In this document: one piece after another, positions 14,890 through 22,601 of the stretch
How positions within the stretch are numbered: the stretch's first letter is position 1
How the letters are laid out: each line of letters opens with the position of its first letter
Virus record (IMG/VR): IMGVR_UViG_3300036850_000027
Span: 1-47,791 of that record
Reading direction: 5' to 3' (one strand)
Length of the DNA stretch: 47,791 bases
Source of the DNA: a virus
Notes under the pieces: model-generated
Told to the model about the DNA's origin: nothing
Database searches by the model: none
What the model saw: only the letters and a program-made list of their open reading frames with translations
Position numbers and translations under genes: made by a program

Positions 14890-17510
14890 TGCCAACGCAG
14901 CCTGCGATCCTCGGCACGGCCCGCCTCAATAACTTCAGGCTGGGCTATCAGCCGGCAGCGCTGGCTGCAGCTCGTGAGTCGCGTGCTACGGTGCTGATCG
15001 CTGGTGCACTCGCCAAGGTGAGGAAGGGCTCCGTCACGATCCGCGACATCCTGAACGACGCGCCGAACACCTGCAGCCTGATCGTGAACAAAGAGACGCC
15101 GCCGATCCAGGGGCAGCGTATCCGGATCACTGTCAACAGCGACACTCCGGTGCTGCTCTTTGAGGGGGCGCTCGAGACGGTTGCGGAGAGCTATGAAGGC
15201 GGGCGATCCGTCAACCTCGCGTACTCCTGCACGGCTCAGGATGACACGCCACGCGCCAACCGGCGCATTCCTTTGGGGTACTGGTCGCTCGTCTCCGCGA
15301 CCACGGTCGCTCAGGAACTCGTGGCGAACTTTGCGCCTGGCTTCACAACCACGAACGTGCAGGCCGGCCTGCCAGCCATCACGGTACATTTTGAGGGCAG
15401 CGAAGCCGGCATGAATGGCTGCTTGCGGCAGATCGCCAAGCTGATCGGCGGGTACTTCTACTGGGAGTCGCGCGATCTGCATCTCTTCACGGCAGAGACG
15501 ACCAACCTGCCGGATGACATCGACACCACGCCCAATAGGTTCCTGAACGACCCCGCAATTACCATCCGCTACGACGACAGCCAGATCAGGACGCGGGTGT
15601 TCGGCAAGGGCCATCAGGAATCGTCGCTGGCCGATATTGCCGTTGGGGTCACGGTCATCCCGTTGGGCGATGTGTCGATGTACAACCCGGCTGGCGGAAA
15701 GGTGATTAGCGAGTCACAAATCCTCACGTACACCGGCACGGCGGTGGGCGGTGGAGGGGCGCTCGTCGGGACGACGGTGACGCCGACGAGTGGCCCAACG
15801 GTTGCGAAGCGCGCCACGACGGGCCTCTCCTCTGGCACGCATCAGTGGGCGTTTTTATTTGGCACCGCATCAGGCCGCACGTTGCTCGGTCCGGCGACGT
15901 CGGCCACGTTGGGGGATGCCGTCGCAGCGCCGGCGAGTACGCCAACCGTGGCGAGGACGGCTGGCGGAAATCTGACGGCCTCCGGCATCTATAAATGGAA
16001 GGTCGCGTATCTGACGGCGCTCGGGGAGACGCTGGCAAGCATCGAATCGGCCGCACTCACGATGGATCCAGCGATCGCGGCGCCCACCAACGCCCCGATC
16101 ACCGCGCGTACCCAGCGGGCCGGGGCGCAACTGGACGTGGATCCAGCGCTGTACCAATACAAATACACATTCTGGGATGGCGCCACGCGCGAGACGACGC
16201 CGAGTCCAGCCAGCATCGCACAATCAACCGATGCTACGGACGCAGCGTTTGCGGTGCAGATTTCGACGCTTGACGCGCCGCCGTCCGGATTCCAACACCG
16301 GTTCTATCGCACCGAAGGGAGCGGCTCCACCTATCTCCGGCTGCCAAGCGGACAGGCGCAGGGCCAATTCTCTGAGATCTCGGCCGGGTTCTACATCGAC
16401 ATCAAATCGGATACGGAGCTTGGCGCGGCTGCGCCGACGAGCACCTCGGTCTATCGTTCGGCATCGCTGACAGCCATTCCCGTCTCGTCGAATGCACTCG
16501 TCACCAAACGTCGGATCTACCGGACCGCAGCGAACGGGAGTACGTTCAAGGTCGTGGCAGACATCAACGACAACGCCACGACCACGTACGCGGACTCCTT
16601 GGCGGATGCCTCGCTCGGATCAACGGAACTCAGCACGGCAACAGCCCTGAATAATGCCGCAGACCTCACCGGCATTACCGCGGGTCCGAGCGGCACCACG
16701 TACCGGGAGGTGTATCGCAAGCCGCCCGGTGGCGCCGACTTCAAACTCCTGACGACGCTCGCGAACAACACGACGACGACCTTCACCGATACGACACCCG
16801 ATGCGTCTCTCGGCGCCGTGGCGCCTACAACAGACACCTCTGGCTTGGTGGCGCAAAGCGGTGATGTGCCGGCGGGCTCCACCTCAATGCTGGTGACATC
16901 GACCGGGTTTGCCGTGTCGGGTGGCGGGTGGGCGTTCATTGGCTCACTGCCTATTCGCTACACCGGAACCTCTGGGAATTCCATCACGGGGATTCCGGCG
17001 TCAGGACCTGGTAGCCTGACAACGACCGTTCGCTACGGCTCCGAAATCATCGCGACCTCGATGCTCACGGGCGTGTCGGGCCTCGTGCGTCCACTGATCA
17101 AAGGCGCCCCGATTCACATCTGGGTGCAGCGCGACGACACGGCGGCTCAGGCTGAACTTGCGGCGCGGGAAGGGGAAGGCGACGGGATCATCGAACATCG
17201 CATCGTGGACGAGCGCCGCGGGGAAGCCTCACTGATTGCGCTGTGCAATGCGGACCTCGCGCAGTTCAGCCGACCGCTCGTGACGGTCACGTATGCCACG
17301 CGCGACCTGAAGACGAAGAGCGGCAAGCCGATCGTCATCGACCTGCCGAGTCCGGTCATCAACAAGACGCTGACGATCCAGGAAGTCACGATCGACCAGA
17401 TCGACATTGCGCCCGGTCTCGCGCCACGATTCTCCGTCGTGGCGAGCAGCCTGCGGTACACGGTGGACGATTTACTCCGACGGATGGCCTCGGCCTTGGA
17501 GGGCCAGTAG
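14889..17510 (+). CDS. tail hub / tip protein with FN3-like repeats
   Basis: This 873-residue protein follows the tape measure. Residues 1-280 look like a hub domain related to distal tail/baseplate proteins (GYQPAALAAARESRATVLIAG, GYFYWESRDLHLFTAE). Residues about 310-650 contain several FN3-like units with recurring patterns (HQWAFLFGTASGRTLLGP, YKWKVAYLTALGETL, KRRIYRTAANGSTFKVVAD, YREVYRKPPGGADFKLL). The C-terminal part returns to a hub-like fold (FSRPLVTVTYATRDLKTKSG). It probably forms the tip spike and host contact. The start overlaps the tape-measure stop. Confidence 0.8.
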   Translation: MPTQPAILGTARLNNFRLGYQPAALAAARESRATVLIAGALAKVRKGSVTIRDILNDAPNTCSLIVNKETPPIQGQRIRITVNSDTPVLLFEGALETVAESYEGGRSVNLAYSCTAQDDTPRANRRIPLGYWSLVSATTVAQELVANFAPGFTTTNVQAGLPAITVHFEGSEAGMNGCLRQIAKLIGGYFYWESRDLHLFTAETTNLPDDIDTTPNRFLNDPAITIRYDDSQIRTRVFGKGHQESSLADIAVGVTVIPLGDVSMYNPAGGKVISESQILTYTGTAVGGGGALVGTTVTPTSGPTVAKRATTGLSSGTHQWAFLFGTASGRTLLGPATSATLGDAVAAPASTPTVARTAGGNLTASGIYKWKVAYLTALGETLASIESAALTMDPAIAAPTNAPITARTQRAGAQLDVDPALYQYKYTFWDGATRETTPSPASIAQSTDATDAAFAVQISTLDAPPSGFQHRFYRTEGSGSTYLRLPSGQAQGQFSEISAGFYIDIKSDTELGAAAPTSTSVYRSASLTAIPVSSNALVTKRRIYRTAANGSTFKVVADINDNATTTYADSLADASLGSTELSTATALNNAADLTGITAGPSGTTYREVYRKPPGGADFKLLTTLANNTTTTFTDTTPDASLGAVAPTTDTSGLVAQSGDVPAGSTSMLVTSTGFAVSGGGWAFIGSLPIRYTGTSGNSITGIPASGPGSLTTTVRYGSEIIATSMLTGVSGLVRPLIKGAPIHIWVQRDDTAAQAELAAREGEGDGIIEHRIVDERRGEASLIALCNADLAQFSRPLVTVTYATRDLKTKSGKPIVIDLPSPVINKTLTIQEVTIDQIDIAPGLAPRFSVVASSLRYTVDDLLRRMASALEGQ

Positions 17511-17511
17511 C

Positions 17512-18414
17512 GTGCCGATTGATCGCACGGCGTTTAACGCCCTCGTCGATGACGACGGCAGCAATACCATTGGCTCGGTCTGGAACAAGACAGCCATTCA
17601 GAATGTGCTGCTCGATCCGATTGATGCGGTGATCAATAAGCTGGGCGCTGCGACTGAACTCACTCTTGCGACTGATACCGTGACGGTCACGGCCCATCAT
17701 CATCGGATCGATACGGAAGCGGATGCCGCATCCGACAATCTCGCCACGCTCACGGCCGGATCGGGTGTCACCGACGGGTTTCTCTTGGCGCTCAAGCCGG
17801 AGAACGCCGCCCGCGTGGTCACTGTTAAGGATGCGACGGGCAACATCTTGTTGAAAGGCGGGGATCTTATCCTGAATGACGCTGAGAGTCGGCTGCTCCT
17901 GATCAAGGATGGCGCGAACTGGTACGAGTTGGCGCGCAACACGGCTGGCGGTGGCGGTACACCTGGGATCACCACTGACGGCACGCACGTGCAACAGATT
18001 GCGTTCACGGCCACACAGGCTGCTTCTGCTGACGGGAATACATTCGATGATTATGAGGAAAACATCTGGACGCCAACTGATCAGAGCGGCGCAGCTCTAA
18101 CGTTTACGTCCGTAAACGGCACCTACGTCAAACTGGGGCAACTGGTGTTTGCAAGGGGTGAACTGACATTTCCAAGCACAGCAAATGGATTAAGTGTGCG
18201 TATTGGCGGGCTCCCGTTTACTGCGCTTAGTTCAGGTAGTTCGGCTGGTGGAGTCATCGTTAACTACACAGATTATGGGTCTGCGTTTAACGGTTACGTA
18301 ATACCTAACTCAACCAATATCGATCTCCATGCGTTTTCAGCGACACGTTTAACAAATGCAAACTTGTCCACGAAAGCCGTTTGGTTTACGGCCGTATATC
18401 GCGCGTCTGCATAA
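17512..18414 (+). CDS. tail fibre-like protein
   Basis: This 300-residue protein starts at a GTG just after the hub gene. The N-terminus is short and helical (RTAFNALVDDDGSNTIGSVWNK). Residues about 45-145 are a beta region (VTVKDATGNILLKGGDLIL). The C-terminal 120 residues match the terminal domain of many phage fibres (YVKLGQLVFARGELTFPS, then a receptor-binding-like end). The last 400 bases are clearly less GC-rich than the N-terminal part, consistent with exchange of the binding tip. Confidence 0.75.
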   Translation: MPIDRTAFNALVDDDGSNTIGSVWNKTAIQNVLLDPIDAVINKLGAATELTLATDTVTVTAHHHRIDTEADAASDNLATLTAGSGVTDGFLLALKPENAARVVTVKDATGNILLKGGDLILNDAESRLLLIKDGANWYELARNTAGGGGTPGITTDGTHVQQIAFTATQAASADGNTFDDYEENIWTPTDQSGAALTFTSVNGTYVKLGQLVFARGELTFPSTANGLSVRIGGLPFTALSSGSSAGGVIVNYTDYGSAFNGYVIPNSTNIDLHAFSATRLTNANLSTKAVWFTAVYRASA

Positions 18415-18460
18415 TGTCAGTCCCAATTCAAACTACATCGCAGAAAAGGGCTGTGCTGTC

Positions 18461-18760
18461 ATGGCTGAGCAAGTGACGTTCACGACGGCGGTTGATTCGC
18501 CAAAAACAGTATTCCGCGTGACAGTGTTAGCGCTGGATTGGTTGAATCGTCGTATTGACGTGCGGCTGCGCGATTGGGACGGCGAGATATTTGGCCAGCG
18601 GGAACTGAGCGCGAATTACACTGGCGAGACGGCGACGAATCTCATGATCGCGTTGAATAAAGCCAATCTGACGACGACGAGCTTGCAGAAGCGGGTGATT
18701 CAGCAGCTCGTCACGGATGGCAAGTTGCCAGCCGGATCGGTGACAGGCACGCCAGACTAG
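18461..18760 (+). CDS. small protein after tail fibre
   Basis: This 99-residue protein has an AAAGGG Shine-Dalgarno at suitable distance before ATG. It is beta-rich at first (EQVTFTTAVDSPKTVFRVTVLALDWLNRRIDVRLRDWDG, read in parts) and then helical (LMIALNKANLTTTSLQKRVIQQLV). It resembles small tail-operon end proteins of related phages and may assist fibre assembly. It meets the lipoprotein gene tail to tail with a 4-nt overlap, leaving no room for a terminator between them. Confidence 0.7.
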   Translation: MAEQVTFTTAVDSPKTVFRVTVLALDWLNRRIDVRLRDWDGEIFGQRELSANYTGETATNLMIALNKANLTTTSLQKRVIQQLVTDGKLPAGSVTGTPD

Positions 18761-19926
18761 AAGTCAACGATGATCTGCCCCATGGCGTTTCCGCTCTTGC
18801 CGTCCGCCGTGAAGACACGAACCTCCACCGTCTTGACGCCTTCAGACGTGTACCGATGGGACACGCGCGAACTCGTCGTGGTCTGCGCCTGCCCATCGCC
18901 AAACGACCATTCCCAGCGCACGGGCGGCGAGCTGTAGTTCTCCACAAAGGCACTGAACTCCCACGTCTCGGACGATGATGTGCGCTCGCGTCGTATCGAA
19001 GACAGCACGGGGGCAATGGGAATAGCGGGCCGCTCGACGACGACGACCTGCCGCTGACCAGATGTGGACCAGCCGTTCTCCGCCGTGGCGGTGGCGCGTA
19101 CGGTGAAGGTGCCAAGGCGACCAAAGTTGCACGGCATCATCTGCATACCGATGAACCCATCCACCGTTCGCGGGGCACCCACGCCGCAATCCAGCGTCAC
19201 GCGCACGGGCCGCGGCGGCGAGATGGCGTCTCGATTGACCACGACGGCGACCGGGGCCATCCATTGATCACTGTAGATGATGGCCTCGAAGGACTGCTGG
19301 ATCTCCACGCTGAACGGGGCGACGCCGGCCAGAGACACGCGCTCGGTTTTGTCCTCAGCCGAAACCGACACCGTGGCGCTGGAGCTCGCCGTCAGCGTCG
19401 TGGACGCCTCGCCGTTGGCGTCTGTCGTGACATCGCTGGCCTCGAGCGTGCCGGCGGAGGTGGCGAAGCGCACCGGCACACCGGGCCGACGCACGCCGTC
19501 CGTGGTCAGCACCCGGACCTGAAGCTGTACCGTGCTGCCGCTCAGCAACACGGCCGCTGGCGTGGCGGTGACAGTGACGGTGCCGACTGCCGTCGAGCGG
19601 GAGGGCGCGGTCGGCAGATCGGCCGCACAGCCTGTGAGCAGCGTTAGGCCGAGCAACACGATCATGGCAAGCTGGCGCTCACGTCGCAATCCGTGTCTAT
19701 CCGCGAACGTGTCGGATACTTCGAATGTCTGGAACTCAGGCGCCTGCTTAGCCTTAGAGTCCCATCGTACCCACGCTTCGACGTACCGCCCCTTGCCGCG
19801 AAACCGGCCGACGCACAACGCCGCGAGTGCGCCGGTGATCTGCACGATCCAGACACGCTGGTTGGCGTTGAAGTGCGCTGTCGCAAACGGCATCTTGAAC
19901 ATCTGCACCACAGCCATGGCACTCAT
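18757..19926 (-). CDS. Ig-like/PKD lipoprotein with N-terminal extension
   Basis: The 389-residue ORF has two parts. Residues 1-80 are a soluble basic region (NQRVWIVQITGALAALCVG, FRGKGRYVEAWVRWDS). Residues 88-101 then form a signal-peptide core with lipobox LLTGC, preceded by RRERQLA. After that come a Big_1-like domain (TATPAAVLLSGSTVQLQVRV, DANGEASTTLTAS) and a C-terminal PKD-like domain (WEWSFGDG). A lipoprotein of about 302 residues starting at ATG 19665 (or TTG 19689) is likely the functional product. It is on the opposite strand to the late genes, so it is probably a lysogenic-conversion moron. Alternative first start: ATG 19917, with AGGA upstream. Confidence 0.75.
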   Translation of the reverse strand: MSAMAVVQMFKMPFATAHFNANQRVWIVQITGALAALCVGRFRGKGRYVEAWVRWDSKAKQAPEFQTFEVSDTFADRHGLRRERQLAMIVLLGLTLLTGCAADLPTAPSRSTAVGTVTVTATPAAVLLSGSTVQLQVRVLTTDGVRRPGVPVRFATSAGTLEASDVTTDANGEASTTLTASSSATVSVSAEDKTERVSLAGVAPFSVEIQQSFEAIIYSDQWMAPVAVVVNRDAISPPRPVRVTLDCGVGAPRTVDGFIGMQMMPCNFGRLGTFTVRATATAENGWSTSGQRQVVVVERPAIPIAPVLSSIRRERTSSSETWEFSAFVENYSSPPVRWEWSFGDGQAQTTTSSRVSHRYTSEGVKTVEVRVFTADGKSGNAMGQIIVDF

Positions 19927-19997
19927 TCCTGGTCGGGTTGCCTGTATTTCATCGGAAGTCTTGTCAGGGTAACAGGCCCGTCAATCGAACGGATGGT

Positions 19998-20016
19998 GAA
20001 CTGGCAAGGCCAGTTC
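19998..20016. repeat. perfect 7-bp inverted repeat in candidate attP
   Basis: GAACTGG (19998-20004) and CCAGTTC (20010-20016) flank a 5-base centre CAAGG. This is the geometry of a tyrosine-recombinase core site: two inverted arms around a short overlap. It lies next to the integrase gene in the only larger gap of the lysogeny block. The core cannot be proved without an attB. Confidence 0.45.
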
Positions 20017-20036
20017 CAATCACGTGAGCACGCTGG

Positions 20037-20078
20037 CACTGATACGATGGCACCTCGATAAGACACATCGAATCAGTG
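20037..20078. repeat. 12-bp inverted repeat near int
   Basis: CACTGATACGAT (20037-20048) pairs with ATCGAATCAGTG (20067-20078) with one mismatch and an 18-base spacer. It could be an alternative recombinase site, an excisionase site, or a hairpin in the int 3' region. It lies within the 213-bp non-coding gap 19927-20139. Confidence 0.45.
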
Positions 20079-20114
20079 ACTTACAGCCGCAGATCCGGCC
20101 ATACAAGCCGAGCC

Positions 20115-20126
20115 ACTACCGGTATT
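20115..20126. promoter_or_regulatory. TACCGGTA palindrome, operator copy 4
   Basis: ACTACCGGTATT matches 11 of 12 positions of the perfect palindrome AATACCGGTATT found in the promoter at 33829-33840. It lies just downstream of the int stop and upstream (minus sense) of the lipoprotein gene, so the same regulator could touch lysogeny-block expression. Confidence 0.45.
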
Positions 20127-20139
20127 GATCCATGAGTTT

Positions 20140-21384
20140 TCAGGAGATTTCGCGCCGTTTCGTCGTCGATGCGCCTTTTGGGGCCTGAGACAGATCCGCA
20201 CGTTTCCGGCCAGAAACGGCCTTACTCGGCATAGAGGGTGGCACCGCGCTGGCACGAGTGCGGGCCTTCTGTACCGCCTCGAGCGCCGATCGACTCATCT
20301 CATCGACCGCGGAGGTGATGTACCGCTCCGAGGTATGCAGGCTCGAATGCATGAGCAGATCCTTGACGGCTTTGAGGTTCGCGGAATGCCGGTAGACGTC
20401 CGAGCCAAAGCTGTGGCGCAGATCGTACGGCCGCAGGTCGGCGAGCCGGCGCTGCAGTTCGTCAAGTGTAGCGGCGCCGATCTTCGCAGCCCGCATCTGG
20501 ACGATGAACCGCCGCTTCGCCCGTTGCCAGGCCATCCAGGGCCCGGCGTTGCTGTAGGAGCCGTACGCGTCGGCCTCGTCGAAGGCGCGCAATGCGGCGA
20601 TGGCGCCATCAAGGAGCGGGAGCCGTCGAGCGCGGACGCCCTTCCCCTTGCGCCGCGGGGCGACATCGAGTTCGCGGCTCTCCCAGTGGATATGCTCCGG
20701 CTTGATCTGTCGAATGAGGGCCGGGGGAAGTCCGGTCCAGGCCATCACGCGCAGCCGTGCCTTCGTCTTGCTGATCGCTGGGCGCTCAACGCCGCTCGCG
20801 CTGTAGCCGACATCAGGCAGGCAAGCGAGGATGAGTACGATGATCACATGATCGATACCACGCGGCTCCGGGTCCGGTTCGCGGTACCGTGGAATCTTCC
20901 TGCACGGATTGGAGGCCTGGTCATCGTCGCCGTTGATGACATCGTACAGCCGTCGAAGCGCGCGCACGAGGTGATTCAGCGTGCTCGCGGCGACGCCCGC
21001 CGCTTCCCAGCTCGCGAGCTGCGTTAGGATCTGCAGGCGCTGGATCGCTGGCATCGGCAGCGCGGCGAGCGGCGTCTCGAGCCATCGCGCGAGCAGCTTC
21101 TCATAATCGTAGCGGACCGACGAGCCGGCCGGCAGCGTCGCGAGGAACCGCGGCACGGCTGCGGCGAACGTGTCATGGTTCGGCCTGAGCGGTTGATCGC
21201 CGATCAGCTCCGCGCGCATGCGGAGCTGCCATCGCTGCATCCGCAGCAAATCGGCTTGGTGATCACCGCTCGGCCTGAATCGCTTCTCGCGCTGACGGTC
21301 GCCAACTTTCACGGTCGCCGACAGGCCGGTCCCGTCAGCGTAGATGCCGTCAGCGATCCGGTGGCGTGCGCCCCTGCGTCCCAT
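20140..21384 (-). CDS. int: tyrosine-type site-specific integrase
   Basis: This 414-residue protein integrates the phage. It has an N-terminal arm-binding-like region (1-65), a SAM-like core-binding domain (about 70-160) and a C-terminal catalytic domain (about 190-370). Visible catalytic elements are YDLRHSFGS (R323), LMHSS (H346) and the nucleophile in SERYI (Y355). The usual first Arg in the TGLR position is Pro here (TGLPPALIRQ), with R225 close by. The C-terminal 45 residues are basic. The excisionase-like gene lies 10 bases upstream. Confidence 0.93.
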   Translation of the reverse strand: MGRRGARHRIADGIYADGTGLSATVKVGDRQREKRFRPSGDHQADLLRMQRWQLRMRAELIGDQPLRPNHDTFAAAVPRFLATLPAGSSVRYDYEKLLARWLETPLAALPMPAIQRLQILTQLASWEAAGVAASTLNHLVRALRRLYDVINGDDDQASNPCRKIPRYREPDPEPRGIDHVIIVLILACLPDVGYSASGVERPAISKTKARLRVMAWTGLPPALIRQIKPEHIHWESRELDVAPRRKGKGVRARRLPLLDGAIAALRAFDEADAYGSYSNAGPWMAWQRAKRRFIVQMRAAKIGAATLDELQRRLADLRPYDLRHSFGSDVYRHSANLKAVKDLLMHSSLHTSERYITSAVDEMSRSALEAVQKARTRASAVPPSMPSKAVSGRKRADLSQAPKGASTTKRREIS

Positions 21385-21394
21385 GGCCTTGCGG

Positions 21395-21811
21395 TTAGAC
21401 GGCTGGCGGGATCTCGCCGCGTCGCTGCGGATCCGGTTCTTCGAGCGGCCACGCCCGACAGAAGTGAAGGAGATCCACCAGCCGAAAACGATAGGGCGTA
21501 CATCGACGATGCGGCAGCGGGGCTATAGGGAACCGGCCGCGCACGAGCATATCCCGTCCCGTGTGCGTCGCGATGCGGAGGACGCGACAGACCTCGGGCA
21601 ATCCCACCGTTGCACAGAATGTGGTGTTGGATGTGCGGTCCTGCTCGCCCGTGTCCGCTGAAGTCGCGCTGGCGGTGACGTGGTTGGTGGATGGCTGGAT
21701 GCCGTCGACTGCTATGCTCCGAGTTTCCCCTGCGCCAGGAGGATCATGATGTTTCGCTTTCCTGTCCCCCCCCCCCCGCGGCGAAAGGTCGGTACGGCTG
21801 CGGGCCATCAT
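21395..21811 (-). CDS. excisionase-like HTH protein
   Basis: The 138-residue ORF ends 10 bases before int. Residues about 70-118 have the MerR/excisionase-type winged helix pattern (GLPEVCRVLRIATHTGRDML, then YRFRLVDLLHFCRAW). This binds DNA and directs excision. The first 64 residues are low complexity and include a G12 tract on this strand, so the real start may be the GTG near 21625 instead of ATG 21811 (which has an AGAGGA Shine-Dalgarno). Product length is therefore uncertain. Confidence 0.6.
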   Translation of the reverse strand: MMARSRTDLSPRGGGDRKAKHHDPPGAGETRSIAVDGIQPSTNHVTASATSADTGEQDRTSNTTFCATVGLPEVCRVLRIATHTGRDMLVRGRFPIAPLPHRRCTPYRFRLVDLLHFCRAWPLEEPDPQRRGEIPPAV

Positions 21812-22060
21812 GGTGTGAGTCCTCTGGTACTTCTTCCGAGCCCGGCCACGATCAGCCCCGCCTCCGTCTTGGAAGATTTTTGCGCATTGTCGCCAGAGCG
21901 GCAGGCTTACTTTGCAGCTCGTATCGCAGCCAGCCGTTTAGCCGCATCTGTTGTACGACGTCTGAAAATGCGTCGACTGCGAGAGCTCGCGCATCGTCAG
22001 GAACAGAGCGGAGGATCTCTAACACGTCTTCCTCTTCCTTCGTCTGAGGTGGCAGAGTAA
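21746..22060 (+). CDS. doubtful antisense ORF with strong RBS
   Basis: An AGGAGG with good spacing precedes ATGATG at 21746-21751, and the frame runs 104 codons, including a polyproline coded by a C12 tract. It lies opposite the excisionase N-terminus and the repressor C-terminus. The repressor frame looks real throughout, so this ORF may be spurious. It is recorded because of its unusually good ribosome-binding site. Confidence 0.25.
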   Translation: MMFRFPVPPPPRRKVGTAAGHHGVSPLVLLPSPATISPASVLEDFCALSPERQAYFAARIAASRLAASVVRRLKMRRLRELAHRQEQSGGSLTRLPLPSSEVAE

Positions 22061-22259
22061 TCAATTCCGCGGGTTTGCAACCGAGAACAGTTGCGAGCCG
22101 TAAGACGGAACTTGGTCGCGGCCGTGGCCTTCGTTCTGCCTCCCATGCCTGAACTGTGGACGGGCGTTTGTGCCCGAGCAGTTCCGCGAGTTTTTCCTGC
22201 GACAACCCTCGTTTGGCGCGTTGCGTTCGCAGTTTTGCGCCGAACGTCCGCGCAGGCAT
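21852..22259 (-). CDS. XRE-family repressor
   Basis: This 135-residue protein is the likely lysogeny repressor. Residues about 4-60 are a classic XRE helix-turn-helix (FGAKLRTQRAKRGLSQEKLAELLG, read in parts, then VQAWEAERRPRP). The C-terminal half (EEEDVLEILRSVPDDARALAVDAF) is helical and may mediate dimerisation. There is no LexA-type peptidase domain, so induction would not be by self-cleavage. The start is taken at ATG 22259. An in-frame ATG at 22325 exists, but it lies upstream of the likely promoter. Confidence 0.85.
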   Translation of the reverse strand: MPARTFGAKLRTQRAKRGLSQEKLAELLGHKRPSTVQAWEAERRPRPRPSSVLRLATVLGCKPAELITLPPQTKEEEDVLEILRSVPDDARALAVDAFSDVVQQMRLNGWLRYELQSKPAALATMRKNLPRRRRG

Positions 22260-22274
22260 AGCACTCACGCTGAG

Positions 22275-22304
22275 AGCATCACTCGCGAAGTGTAAGCGTG
22301 TCAA
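22275..22304 (-). promoter_or_regulatory. repressor promoter
   Basis: On the minus strand a perfect -35 TTGACA (plus 22299-22304) is followed after 18 bases by GATGCT (plus 22275-22280) as a weak -10. Transcription would start about 9 bases before the repressor ATG at 22259. The -35 lies in the spacer of the inverted repeat at 22292-22312. Confidence 0.55.
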
Positions 22305-22312
22305 CGGCTTAC
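22292..22312. promoter_or_regulatory. operator candidate, GTAAGC dyad
   Basis: GTAAGC (22292-22297) and GCTTAC (22307-22312) form a perfect 6-bp dyad with 9-base spacing around the repressor -35. This is the right size and place for an XRE dimer to autoregulate. Confidence 0.5.
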
Positions 22313-22331
22313 AGGAAATCATCATTGACTA

Positions 22332-22360
22332 TTGACAGTCACGCACAATTTGTAGATACT
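22332..22360 (+). promoter_or_regulatory. rightward early promoter
   Basis: Perfect -35 TTGACA (22332-22337), 17-base spacer and -10 GATACT (22355-22360). The expected start point is 22367-22369, at or one to two bases from the GTG of the Cro-like gene, so its mRNA would be leaderless or nearly so. ACAATTTGT, a near-palindrome, sits inside the spacer. Confidence 0.7.
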
Positions 22361-22374
22361 CACAAATCGTGAGT
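22358..22374. promoter_or_regulatory. operator candidate over start site
   Basis: ACTCAC (22358-22363) and GTGAGT (22369-22374) are perfect inverted arms with a 5-base spacer. They cover the end of the -10, the predicted start point and the GTG start codon of the Cro-like gene. Bound repressor would block both polymerase and ribosome access. Confidence 0.55.
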
Positions 22375-22593
22375 CAGTGGAAAACGAATCGCCTCCGAGT
22401 CATTCGAGCTGAGAAGCGCATCACGCAACGCGCAGCGGCTCAGCGCATGGGAATCTCTCAAGGCACCTGGTGGAAATGGGAGAACGGCTACGACGAACCT
22501 GACGCCAAGGAACGCGCGCAGATCGCGCGCGCGCTGAGGGTGCCCGTAGCGGCCCTGCTACCAGCAGATGTCTCAGAATTCGCGGCGCACTAG
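22369..22593 (+). CDS. Cro-like XRE regulator
   Basis: This 74-residue protein is one XRE helix-turn-helix (RLRVIRAEKRITQRAAAQRMG, read in parts, then ISQGTWWKWENGYDEP) plus a short C-terminus. It is divergent from the repressor, as Cro is from CI. The start is GTG, the first codon available, only 8 bases after the -10, with no Shine-Dalgarno. Leaderless initiation would explain this. It probably represses the lysogeny promoter and its own. Confidence 0.85.
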   Translation: MSQWKTNRLRVIRAEKRITQRAAAQRMGISQGTWWKWENGYDEPDAKERAQIARALRVPVAALLPADVSEFAAH

Positions 22594-22601
22594 AGAATGC
22601 C

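Noticed and set aside
20125-21027. 300-codon plus-strand ORF opposite int
   Set aside because: The integrase on the other strand has recognisable catalytic motifs; this is its complement.
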